Shown: positions 51,744 through 58,557 of the stretch, piece after piece
Layout of the letters: the number at the start of each line of letters is the position of its first letter
Position numbering within the stretch: the first letter of the stretch is position 1
DNA from: UBA668 sp041394605
GTDB taxonomy: Bacteria; Actinomycetota; Acidimicrobiia; Acidimicrobiales; Ilumatobacteraceae
Length of the DNA: 64,000 nt
Assembly (NCBI GenBank): GCA_041394605.1
Contig: JAWKHX010000007.1
Location: 1 to 64,000 of the forward strand
Reading direction: 5' to 3'
Made by a program: the position numbers and the translations under genes
Notes under the pieces: generated by a model
The model's database searches: none
Seen by the model: the letters and a program-made list of their open reading frames with translations, nothing else
Told to the model about the DNA's origin: nothing

Positions 51744-52136
51744 ATGAACGACCAGGAGAGCACGCCGAACGGGGTGGTGGAGAGCTTTCTCCACGCCTTC
51801 GAGCGCATGGACTTCGATCGCGCTCTTGCGCTTCTCGCGGCCGACGTGGAGTACACGAACGTGCCCATCGGCACGGTCCACGGGCACGAGGGGGTGCGCC
51901 AGGTGCTGGAGCCGTTCTTTGCGCCGATCCACGAGAACGAGTTCGTGGTCCTGCGGCGGGCTGCGGCCGGTCCGGTCGTGTTCGCCGAACGGCTGGACCG
52001 GCATCGGCTCGACCATGGGTGGCGCGAGCTCCCGGTGAACAGCGTGTTCGAGGTGCACGACGGGCTGATCACCGTGTGGCGCGACTACTTCGATCTGGCC
52101 ACCGCAGCGAAGATCCACTCGGCGGACGTCCGATGA
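51744..52136 (+). CDS. SnoaL-like / limonene-epoxide-hydrolase-type protein
   Basis: 130-residue protein with the cystatin-like cone fold of the NTF2/SnoaL superfamily. VVESFLHAFERMDFDRALALLAADVEY is the typical start; GTVHGHEGVRQVLEPFF follows. ERLDRHRLDHGWRELPVNSVFEVHDGLITVWRDYFD matches the limonene-1,2-epoxide hydrolase branch, in which an Asp-Arg-Asp set activates water (split here: FAERLDRHRL and VWRDYFD). It overlaps the next hydrolase gene by ATGA. Since that gene also looks like an epoxide-type hydrolase, the pair may act on one xenobiotic or terpene-like substrate. The reaction is inferred. Confidence 0.75.
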   Translation: MNDQESTPNGVVESFLHAFERMDFDRALALLAADVEYTNVPIGTVHGHEGVRQVLEPFFAPIHENEFVVLRRAAAGPVVFAERLDRHRLDHGWRELPVNSVFEVHDGLITVWRDYFDLATAAKIHSADVR

Positions 52137-53011
52137 GCCTCACTGCGGCCGAGGCCGCTGATCTGTTCCGGCAGCCGCCGGCGCGATTCCTCGACGTCGG
52201 CTCTGGCGAGGTGGCGTACCGCACGGTCGGCACCGGGCCGGACGTGCTGTTCGTGCATGGCTGGCCCGTCAGCAGCGCGACCTTCCGCTGCCTCCTCCCC
52301 CACCTCGCCGACCACGTCACCTGCCACCTCGTCGACCTTCCCGGCGCAGGGAGCAGCCGCTACCCGGCGGGTACGCAACTGACGATCGCCAACCACATCC
52401 ACAGCGTGCGCCGCGTCATCGACCTGCTCGGCTTCGCGGACGTGGCGGTCGTCGGTCACGACAGCGGCGGCATGATCGCCCGCCACGCAGTGGCCGGCGA
52501 CGAACGGCTGCGCGCCCTGGCGCTGATCGACACCGAGCAGTCCACCGGCGTGAGTTGGAAGTTCAAGACGTTCCTCGCCGGGCGCAAGGTGCCGGGCTTC
52601 GGCGCGTCTCTCGGGTTCCTCGCCGGCAAGCCGCGCCTGCGTCGTAACCGCCTCGTGCTCGGCGATGCGTTCGTCGACCGGTCGCTGCTCGACGGCGAGT
52701 TCGACGAGTTCTTCCTGCGGCCGCTGCACAGCTCGAAGGAGCACCGGGCGGCAACGATGCAACTGCTGCGCAGCTTCGACTACCGGTTCGTGCGCGAGCT
52801 CGGCGACCTGCACCGAGAGGTCACCGCGCCGGTGTTGCTCGTCTGGGGTGAGCACGACAAGTTCTTCCCCGTGCAGTGGGCGAGGGACATGGTGGCGGAC
52901 TTCGCCGACGCCCGCCTCGAAGTGATCCCCGGCGCCGGCCTGTTCGCCCATGAAGAGCGCCCTGCCGAGGTGGCCGCGGCGCTGCTGCCGTTCCTCACCA
53001 CGGGACGGTAG
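52133..53011 (+). CDS. Alpha/beta hydrolase with Asp nucleophile (epoxide hydrolase/dehalogenase type)
   Basis: About 292 residues from ATG at 52133. The oxyanion region is LFVHGWPVSSATF and the nucleophile elbow is VVGHDSGGMIARHA, where Asp takes the place of the serine of esterases, as in epoxide hydrolases and haloalkane dehalogenases. The acid is in LLVWGEHDKFFPVQWA and the histidine in GAGLFAHEERPAEV. It is the second gene of the operon controlled by the divergent TetR protein. Which of the two reactions it performs is open; the epoxide route fits its partner gene. Confidence 0.82.
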   Translation: MSLTAAEAADLFRQPPARFLDVGSGEVAYRTVGTGPDVLFVHGWPVSSATFRCLLPHLADHVTCHLVDLPGAGSSRYPAGTQLTIANHIHSVRRVIDLLGFADVAVVGHDSGGMIARHAVAGDERLRALALIDTEQSTGVSWKFKTFLAGRKVPGFGASLGFLAGKPRLRRNRLVLGDAFVDRSLLDGEFDEFFLRPLHSSKEHRAATMQLLRSFDYRFVRELGDLHREVTAPVLLVWGEHDKFFPVQWARDMVADFADARLEVIPGAGLFAHEERPAEVAAALLPFLTTGR

Positions 53012-53072
53012 GAGGCGGCGGGGCCGAGCCCACGACTACCGTGGCGCCCACTGCGACGGGGAGGTTCGGCCG

Positions 53073-54605
53073 ATGGCGGGGAAGTTCGAAACGGTCAGCG
53101 GGTACTGCTGGCCGCAGTCTGCCGCTGCAGGCGACACGGTTGCCGTGCACCTGTCGTCACCCCGGGGTCTGCCGGTGACCGTGGAGGTGGCCCGCGTGGG
53201 CGCCGAACGGACGGTGGTGTTCCACGACGCTGCCGTGCCGGCCGGGTTCCTCGAGGTGCCGCCCGGGGCGGCGGCGAACGGCTGTGACTGGCCGGCAGCA
53301 CTCACCCTCACCGTGGCCGACGACTGGCGGTCCGGGTACTACGAAGTGGTGCTGGAGGTCGACCTCGACGGTCGCCGCCGCCGGTCGCACGCGTTCTTCG
53401 TGGTCCGCCCCGCGCCGACGCACACACCCGGCGACGCGCTGCTCGCGCTCTCGACCAACACCTGGTACGCCTACAACGACTTCGGCGGGCCCAGCCTCTA
53501 CACGGGCGGCACCCAGTCCGCCCTGCAACGGCCGATGGCACCTGGGTTCCTGTACAAGCCGCCCGGTCACGGCCGCCGAGTCACCACCGTGCACACGCCC
53601 GACCCCCAGATGGCGGCGCACGTCGGGTACCTGCAGCTCAACCACCTGTCGGGCTGGGCCGGGTCCGCCGGCTGGCCGGACTGGGAGTTGCCGTTCGTGC
53701 AGTGGGCGGAGCGCGAGGGCTACCGCATCGACGTCGTGGCCAACGCCGCCCTCGAGGACCACCCCGACCTGCTGTCGGGTGGGCGGTACCCGCTGTACCT
53801 GTCGGTCGGGCACGACGAGTACTGGTCCGCCGGCATGCGCGACACGGTGGAGGCGTTCATCGCCCGCGGCGGCAATGCGGCGTTCCTCTCCGGCAACACC
53901 GCGTTCTGGCAGGTGCGGATGGAGGACCGCACGCCGGAGGGGCCGGCCACGACGATGGTCGGGTACAAGGGCCGGTTCAAGCAGGACCCCGTGTTCGGCA
54001 CGGACCGCCAGCCGGAGCTGACGAGCATCTGGAGCGACCACCTGATCGGCCGCCCGGAGAACCACATGACCGGCGTCAGCTTCACCCGCGGCGGCTACCA
54101 CCGCATCGGCAAACGGGTCACCCGCGGCGCCGGCGGGTACACCGTGCACCGCGCCGACCACTGGCTGTTCGACGGCACCGGCCTCGGGTACGGCGACGTC
54201 CTGGGCGCGGACGCCGTAGTGGTGGGCTACGAGTGCGACGGGTGCGCGTTCACCGTGCGCGACGGCCTCCCCTACCCCACCGGCGACGACGGCACGCCGG
54301 CCAACTTCGAGATCCTTGCGACGGCGCCGGCCGCGCACTTCACCCGCACCACCGCGACCCGCCCGCCCGCGCCGAACGAGCCGTCGGAGATCGAGTTCAT
54401 CGCCTCGCGCGTGTTCGGCAGTCACGAGCCCGAGGACGTCGAGCGCATCGCCCACGGGCACGCCGTGCTCGGCAGCTATGTGTCGCCCGGGGGCGGCACC
54501 GTGGTCACCTCCGGCAGCACCGACTGGGCGCACGACCTGGCCGCCCGCGATCCCGACGTCGAGCGCATCACCCACAACCTCCTCCGGCGGCTCGGCAAAC
54601 GCTGA
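53073..54605 (+). CDS. N,N-dimethylformamidase large-subunit-like protein
   Basis: About 510 residues from ATG at 53073, with GGGGAGG ahead. The N-terminal ~110 residues form a beta domain (TVSGYCWPQSAAAGDTVAVHLSS). The rest has the family blocks LALSTNTWYAYNDFGGPSLY, YPLYLSVGHDEYWSAGMRDTVEAFI, GGNAAFLSGNTAFWQVRME and GTVVTSGSTDWAHDL. The characterised relative hydrolyses dimethylformamide with a mononuclear iron held by tyrosines and glutamate; HDEYWS is the corresponding-looking region here. No small (alpha) subunit gene is next to it, so activity on DMF is uncertain; another amide may be the substrate. Confidence 0.75.
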   Translation: MAGKFETVSGYCWPQSAAAGDTVAVHLSSPRGLPVTVEVARVGAERTVVFHDAAVPAGFLEVPPGAAANGCDWPAALTLTVADDWRSGYYEVVLEVDLDGRRRRSHAFFVVRPAPTHTPGDALLALSTNTWYAYNDFGGPSLYTGGTQSALQRPMAPGFLYKPPGHGRRVTTVHTPDPQMAAHVGYLQLNHLSGWAGSAGWPDWELPFVQWAEREGYRIDVVANAALEDHPDLLSGGRYPLYLSVGHDEYWSAGMRDTVEAFIARGGNAAFLSGNTAFWQVRMEDRTPEGPATTMVGYKGRFKQDPVFGTDRQPELTSIWSDHLIGRPENHMTGVSFTRGGYHRIGKRVTRGAGGYTVHRADHWLFDGTGLGYGDVLGADAVVVGYECDGCAFTVRDGLPYPTGDDGTPANFEILATAPAAHFTRTTATRPPAPNEPSEIEFIASRVFGSHEPEDVERIAHGHAVLGSYVSPGGGTVVTSGSTDWAHDLAARDPDVERITHNLLRRLGKR

Positions 54606-54630
54606 GCACGGCTGGGGGCAAGCCATCATG

Positions 54631-54710
54631 ATGTCAGCGTTCGTTGACCTCTGAGGAATGTCGTCGATCGTTGACATTAAGCCGATGTCTGCGTACGCTG
54701 ACATCATGAT
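54631..54710 (+). promoter_or_regulatory. Triple HipB operator array
   Basis: Three copies of ATGTC-N8-(T/C)TGAC start at 54631, 54658 and 54685, exactly 27 bases apart. The third, ATGTCTGCGTACGCTGACAT, is palindromic at 18 of 20 positions. The outer flanks also form a perfect 16-bp inverted repeat (54625-54640 and 54695-54710). The array ends over the hipB start codon, as expected for autorepression by the antitoxin. Confidence 0.75.
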
Positions 54711-54966
54711 CGTTCGAACGGCACGGGATCTCGGTGCTTCGGTCCGTGATGCGCGACTTCGGAAGGGCTGGACCCAGGCCGAGCTTGCGGGCCGCATCGA
54801 TGTGAGTCGGCAGTGGGTCATCTCGTTGGAGCACGGCAAGTCGTCCGCAGAACTCGGCACAGCGCTTCGTGCCCTCGCAGCACTCGGGATGGTTGCCAAC
54901 CTCGTCGAGGCGCCGACCCGGGACACCGGCATCGACCTCGACCGACTGCTCGGTGACGACTCGTGA
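54706..54966 (+). CDS. hipB: HipB-type antitoxin (XRE family)
   Basis: 86 residues from ATG at 54706, chosen because the family begins with MIVRTARDLG; two further in-frame ATGs lie upstream inside the operators. The helix-turn-helix is SVRDARLRKGWTQAELAGRIDVSRQWVISLEHGK. It binds operator DNA as a dimer and neutralises HipA. No Shine-Dalgarno is seen, so translation may be leaderless or weak. The stop overlaps the hipA GTG start by GTGA, giving coupled translation of antitoxin before toxin. Confidence 0.9.
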   Translation: MIVRTARDLGASVRDARLRKGWTQAELAGRIDVSRQWVISLEHGKSSAELGTALRALAALGMVANLVEAPTRDTGIDLDRLLGDDS

Positions 54967-56225
54967 AGAACCTGGCCATCCACATGAGTGGACAACTCGT
55001 CGGCACGCTGGACGCCGCCGACCGGCGCAGCCTGCGGTTCACCTATGACCCCGAGTACGCCGCTGGTGCGGCCTCCACACCGCTTTCCGTGTCGATGCCG
55101 TTGCGCGTCTCGCCCTACCTGCACGCAACCGTCCACCCATACCTCTGGGGCCTGTTGCCCGACAACGACCGTGTACTTGAACGGTGGGCTCGTGAGTTCG
55201 GCTGCTCCCCGACCGATGTCGCCGGGCTCCTGCGAGGTGTCGGCAGCGATGTCGCCGGCGCAGCTCAGTACGTCGCACCGGACTCAACGCCGGAGGAGTC
55301 ACTGGCGGGCAACGTCGAGTGGCTGAGCGACGATGACATCGCTCAGTTCCTTCGCGACCTGCGGCGCGATGCGTCGAGCTGGCGCCCACACCCGGAGGGC
55401 AGGTGGAGCCTCGCCGGCGCCCAGGCGAAGATCGCCCTCCTTCACGACCAATCGGCTGACCGATGGGGCATTCCATCTGGGGCGACGCCGACCACTCACA
55501 TCGTGAAGCCTGCGATCGGCGGGCTCGACGACTTCGACATCAACGAGCATCTCTGCCTCGCCGCCGCTCGACGCGCCGGCCTGATCGCCGCGACGACATC
55601 CATCCGTACCTTTGGCGCGGAGCGGGCGCTCGTTGTCGAACGTTATGACCGGATCGTCGACGAATCTGGTGCCGTCGTCCGAGTGCATCAGGAGGATCTC
55701 TGCCAGGCGCTCAGCGTCCACCCGGACCGGAAGTACGAAATCGACGGGGGCCTAGGCGCCGAGCAGCTCGGACGGCTCATCCGGGAGGTCGCCGGAGACC
55801 GCGATGTTGCACGGTTCTTCGACGCCCTCGTCTTCAACTGGCTCGTGCTGGCCACCGACGGTCACGCCAAGAACTACTCGCTGTTGCTGAGTGGCCATCA
55901 GGTGCGCCTCGCCCCGGTCTACGACATCGCGTCCGCGCTCCCCCATCTCGACCACCCCCGCAAGGCACGGATGGCGCAGAAGATCGGCGGCGAGTACCGC
56001 CCTGCCTTCATCCAACGCCGGCACTGGGAACGAATGGCCAGATCACTCGGCATCGGATCCGACGAGGCGCACGCACGTATCACGTCCCTCGCCGAGCGCC
56101 TCCCCGACGCTCTTGCGGATGCTGTGGGCGGGTCTGGCCTCACTCCCGACGAACAGCGCATCGCCAACACCATCCGCGACCAGATCTCCAGCTGGGCAGG
56201 CGGGCGTGCCGACGAGTTCGGGTAG
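54963..56225 (+). CDS. hipA: HipA-type serine/threonine kinase toxin
   Basis: 420 residues from a GTG start. The N-terminal domain (LAIHMSGQLVGTLDAADRRSLRFTY) is followed by the HipA kinase core. RWSLAGAQAKIALL is the ATP-loop with the autophosphorylated serine; THIVKPAIGGLDDFDINEHLC is the lysine strand; VLATDGHAKNYSLLL is the catalytic loop with Asp and Asn; and LAPVYDIASALP is the Mg2+ site. All catalytic residues are present, so the toxin looks intact. E. coli HipA phosphorylates glutamyl-tRNA synthetase and slows growth; the target here is inferred by homology. Confidence 0.92.
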   Translation: MKNLAIHMSGQLVGTLDAADRRSLRFTYDPEYAAGAASTPLSVSMPLRVSPYLHATVHPYLWGLLPDNDRVLERWAREFGCSPTDVAGLLRGVGSDVAGAAQYVAPDSTPEESLAGNVEWLSDDDIAQFLRDLRRDASSWRPHPEGRWSLAGAQAKIALLHDQSADRWGIPSGATPTTHIVKPAIGGLDDFDINEHLCLAAARRAGLIAATTSIRTFGAERALVVERYDRIVDESGAVVRVHQEDLCQALSVHPDRKYEIDGGLGAEQLGRLIREVAGDRDVARFFDALVFNWLVLATDGHAKNYSLLLSGHQVRLAPVYDIASALPHLDHPRKARMAQKIGGEYRPAFIQRRHWERMARSLGIGSDEAHARITSLAERLPDALADAVGGSGLTPDEQRIANTIRDQISSWAGGRADEFG

Positions 56226-56282
56226 AGCCCCCGTTCGACGTGCCGGCGGCTTGTCGTCGACGCCCGATGCGAGAAGGTCCGC

Positions 56283-56339
56283 TGGTGCCCGGGGAGGGTC
56301 TCGAACCCTCACTCACGTTGCGGTGAAGGGGGGTTTAAG
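56283..56339 (-). pseudogene. tRNA-Leu 3' half, truncated at the anticodon loop
   Basis: On the minus strand this reads anticodon loop CTTAAAC, stem CCCCC, a long variable arm (TTCACCGCAACGTGAG), T arm GAGGG-TTCGAGA-CCCTC, acceptor CCCGGGC, discriminator A and an encoded CCA. Every element of a tRNA-Leu 3' half is present and pairs well, but upstream of the loop the sequence (GAGCGGT) does not form the other half. It resembles an attachment-site end. It differs in the variable and T arms from the intact tRNA-Leu at 61.6 kb but would fit its 5' half. Confidence 0.8.
56327..56339. repeat. Direct repeat, left copy (possible att core)
   Basis: AGGGGGGTTTAAG, the anticodon-loop region of the tRNA-Leu remnant, is identical to 61623-61635 in the intact tRNA-Leu and in the same orientation, 5,296 bases away. 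Confidence 0.6.
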
Positions 56340-56482
56340 ACCGCTCCCGGTCGTGCGGCTGGTGGTCTCCCGTCCGTCTGACTAGCCCTCGTCTGGACCT
56401 TCCGTCCGCCCCGTCCGCCCAGTGCGCTCCCGTTATGCGCCGTGTCGTCCAGTTCTGTGCACATCGTGTGTACACGGAGGCT

Positions 56483-56884
56483 TCATGCTCGGAAGGTGAT
56501 CCGCTCGCGAAGCCAGGCTGCAAGCCACGTCTCGTCGACCTCTCGAGCTGCGACGGCGAGCATGGCGTCGACGGCGTCATCGGTGTCGGGAGATTCGTCG
56601 TTCCATGATCCGTTGTTGAGATCGATGAAGAGCACCAGACATGCCCAGGCGGCGCGCTTGTTGCCGTCGGGCAGCGGGTGATTCCAGGCGATCCGGCAGG
56701 CGAGGACCGCTGCTTTGTCGTGGAGGTCGGGGTAGAAGTCGACGTCGCCGAACCCTGCCTGGGGTGCGTGCAATGCGGAGTCGGCGAGATCGACGCGGCT
56801 GGCCCTGATGAGGGTTGCCGCGCTGATGCCGGTGACGTGTTCAGCGAGGTACCAGAACTCGGCGAGACTGAGGTACCGAGTCAC
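56483..56884 (-). CDS. doc: Doc/Fic-domain toxin (death-on-curing type)
   Basis: 133 residues with the Doc fold. The Fic motif HPLPDGNKRAAWACLVLFIDL has the catalytic histidine, the phosphate-binding Gly-Asn and the arginine (HPLPDGNKRAAW core). The N-terminal YLSLAEFWYLAEHVTG and the middle GFGDVDFYPDLHDKAAVLACRI are typical of Doc relatives. Doc of phage P1 phosphorylates elongation factor Tu; others transfer AMP. The start is GTG, overlapping the antitoxin stop by GTGA, as in two-gene toxin-antitoxin operons with the antitoxin first. Confidence 0.88.
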   Translation of the reverse strand: MTRYLSLAEFWYLAEHVTGISAATLIRASRVDLADSALHAPQAGFGDVDFYPDLHDKAAVLACRIAWNHPLPDGNKRAAWACLVLFIDLNNGSWNDESPDTDDAVDAMLAVAAREVDETWLAAWLRERITFRA

Positions 56885-57090
56885 TTGGCCAGGCGGTCGA
56901 GGATCTCGCGGTCGCGTTCGAGCAGCTGCTTGGCACGTGCGGTGAAGTCGTCGTCGGCGCGGACTCGTGCGATCTCGGCGGCGAGCGAGTCGATGATCAG
57001 CTGGTTGACGCTGCCGCCGCGGACGCGCGCCACGGCCTCTGCGTCGGCGGCGAGGTCGTCAGGCAGCCGAACCGTTGTCTGCTTCGTCAT
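56881..57090 (-). CDS. Antitoxin of the Doc pair (ribbon-helix-helix type)
   Basis: 69 residues. TKQTTVRLPDDLAADAEAVARVRGGSVNQLIIDSLAAEI is a ribbon-helix-helix pattern (beta strand TTVRLP, then two helices). The C-terminal ~25 residues (DDFTARAKQLLERDREILDRLAK) are charged and helical, the part that would cap the toxin. Start ATG at 57090 lies next to palindromes that may be its own operator. It is not of the Phd family that partners P1 Doc, so this is a hybrid pairing. Confidence 0.82.
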   Translation of the reverse strand: MTKQTTVRLPDDLAADAEAVARVRGGSVNQLIIDSLAAEIARVRADDDFTARAKQLLERDREILDRLAK

Positions 57091-57110
57091 GACATCATGA
57101 TATCGCGATA
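57087..57110 (-). promoter_or_regulatory. Palindromic region at the antitoxin start
   Basis: Two TCATGA copies (57087-57092 and 57095-57100) and the palindrome TATCGCGATA (57101-57110) surround the antitoxin start. TGACATCATGAT at 57090-57101 is identical to the right arm of the hipBA operator (54699-54710). An autoregulatory operator is likely. Confidence 0.5.
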
Positions 57111-57655
57111 CGTCCCAGCCACCGCCGGCACGGACGCAGCCAACCCGATCGATCTCGAGCGGACGATGGTGCTGCGGCTCGAAAGGTCGACCGCTGAGGC
57201 AGCACGACGTGGTGTTCACCATCCCCGTTTTCGACGAGGTACTCCCTTGGCCGCTTCGCGGCGCACCGCTCGTAGCTGGACACCGGTCAGGGTTCAATCT
57301 GGTCGAGGGCCCGGCGGGCGGCGGCGGCGATCACCTGGATCGAGCGCACCTACCACCGTCGCCGGCGCCAGCGCCGCCTCGGCCGCTTGACCCCCGTCGA
57401 GTTCGAGACCATCCTGTCCACCACCGCCAACCTGGCGGCCTAACCGTCAACCCCGACCGTAAACCGAACTCGGGGCAGACCCTTCCTGATAGACCCTCAA
57501 GGAGCAGGCGGTCGAGTGCTGTGTTCGAAGGTCGATCTCGGGGGGCAGAAGCGGCCGCACGGAGCTGCCCATGGTCGACGCCGGGTTGCCGAGCGTTGAC
57601 AGCCTCTGCAAGCCAGAGCAATATGAGCGAAAGGTCAATCAAGAGGAGGTTCTCG
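57111..57655. other. 545-base region without an intact gene
   Basis: Between the antitoxin and the secreted-peptide gene I see only the transposase remnant at 57306-57443. The last 100 bases, with reduced GC, should hold the promoter of the peptide operon; no clear -35/-10 pair can be named. Confidence 0.5.
57306..57443 (+). pseudogene. IS3-type transposase C-terminal remnant
   Basis: The frame ending with TAA at 57441 encodes ITWIERTYHRRRRQRRLGRL followed by TPVEFE, closely like the end of IS3-family OrfB (WIE, YNxRRRH, LGxxTPxEFE). Only about 45 residues remain. No inverted repeats or catalytic DDE part are found. It marks a past insertion or rearrangement within the island. Confidence 0.7.
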
Positions 57656-57994
57656 ATGAGACTGCGCCACCCCGTCGTTGCTGGCTTCCTAGCACTTTCG
57701 CTCTCGGCGTCGCTGGGATTAGCGGTTCCTTCTTCCGCCAGCGCATGGGGTTCGAAGGACTTCACTTGCAGCCAGGCGTACGCAAATGGCGAGTCAACTT
57801 CCTCTCCGAAGGCGGGGTCAACCTACTCCGCTGCTTGTCCGAGCGTTCGGGTGCGGCAGCGCAATGCGGGGTCGTACGGGTCGTGGTCCTATGTCTCCGC
57901 CGGCTTCATCTATGTCTCGTTCACGAGCGCGGCGCTAGGTGGCACGCATCAGGCGTTCAATGACCTAGACCAATGGGTCGGCGTTACCACCTGA
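57656..57994 (+). CDS. Small secreted peptide (bacteriocin-like candidate)
   Basis: 112 residues from ATG at 57656, with a strong ribosome site AGGAGG seven bases ahead. The signal peptide is clear (HPVVAGFLALSLSASLGLAV, cleavage likely after SSASA near 30). The mature part of about 82 residues is rich in Ser, Gly, Ala and aromatic residues, has two cysteines (FTCSQAY and SAACPSV) that could form a disulfide, and a motif GSYGSWSYVSAGFIYVSF. It resembles, only in general style, lactococcin-972-type secreted peptides that travel with an ABC operon. The next gene starts inside its last codons. Function as bacteriocin, signal or surface peptide is inferred from context. Confidence 0.65.
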   Translation: MRLRHPVVAGFLALSLSASLGLAVPSSASAWGSKDFTCSQAYANGESTSSPKAGSTYSAACPSVRVRQRNAGSYGSWSYVSAGFIYVSFTSAALGGTHQAFNDLDQWVGVTT

Positions 57995-58557
57995 CGCCAC
58001 GGAGGTCCCGCTGCATTCCGCACCTGCTGTGGGGCACATGTGCCGTGGCGTGTTTGGCAGTGATGGTCGAAATAGCCGGGTGCTCGTCGTCCTCGAACAC
58101 GGCATCCGCTACGGCGATCGCGACCTACGAGGGAGGTCGACAGAGTGCCCAGTTGCGCGCTGCATTGGCAGACGGACGGGTGACTTTCGACGAGTATGAG
58201 GCAGGCTTTCTCCGCTACAAGGACTGCCTCTCACGTGCCGGATATCCCCTGACGGATGTGCACTTCGATCAGTCGAAACAGCTCTACACTTTCGTCGTGG
58301 GCGCGCCTGCAGTGGAGTCTGGCGCCGATGATTCCTGCTATGTCCAGGAGTTCGAACCACTGGACCGCGCCTGGCAGACGGACCTCAGTCGGCCCGGCAA
58401 CTTCGACGCGACGGTGGTCAGTTGGTATCGCGATTGCCTGAACGAGGCTGGGGTGAGCGTTCCCGCCGGGATGTCCGCACCGGAGTACCTCCAGTTGATG
58501 ACGGACAACGGACTTGACCCGATGGAATGCATTCGAGCGCACGGAGGAGGGGCCTAG
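57973..58557 (+). CDS. Lipoprotein with conserved Cys residues, peptide operon
   Basis: 194 residues from ATG at 57973, overlapping the peptide gene by 22 bases. A basic N-terminus, hydrophobic segment and lipobox (VEIAGCSSSS, Cys near 37) show a membrane-anchored lipoprotein. The exported part has VTFDEYEAGFLRYKDCLSRAGY, DDSCYVQEFEPLDRAWQ, SWYRDCLNEAGV and MECIRAHGG: four cysteines and two similar xYxxCLxxAG units, suggesting two disulfides and an internal duplication. I do not know the family. In the operon it could be the immunity protein or an accessory factor for export. Confidence 0.6.
   Translation: MGRRYHLTPRRSRCIPHLLWGTCAVACLAVMVEIAGCSSSSNTASATAIATYEGGRQSAQLRAALADGRVTFDEYEAGFLRYKDCLSRAGYPLTDVHFDQSKQLYTFVVGAPAVESGADDSCYVQEFEPLDRAWQTDLSRPGNFDATVVSWYRDCLNEAGVSVPAGMSAPEYLQLMTDNGLDPMECIRAHGGGA

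Noticed and set aside
57306..57443. Integrase remnant for the tRNA island
   Set aside because: The WIERTYHRRRR and TPVEFE motifs fit an IS3 transposase end, not a tyrosine recombinase.
57209..57994. 261-residue form of the secreted peptide
   Set aside because: The upstream part crosses the transposase remnant in another frame; ATG at 57656 has AGGAGG and begins a proper signal peptide.
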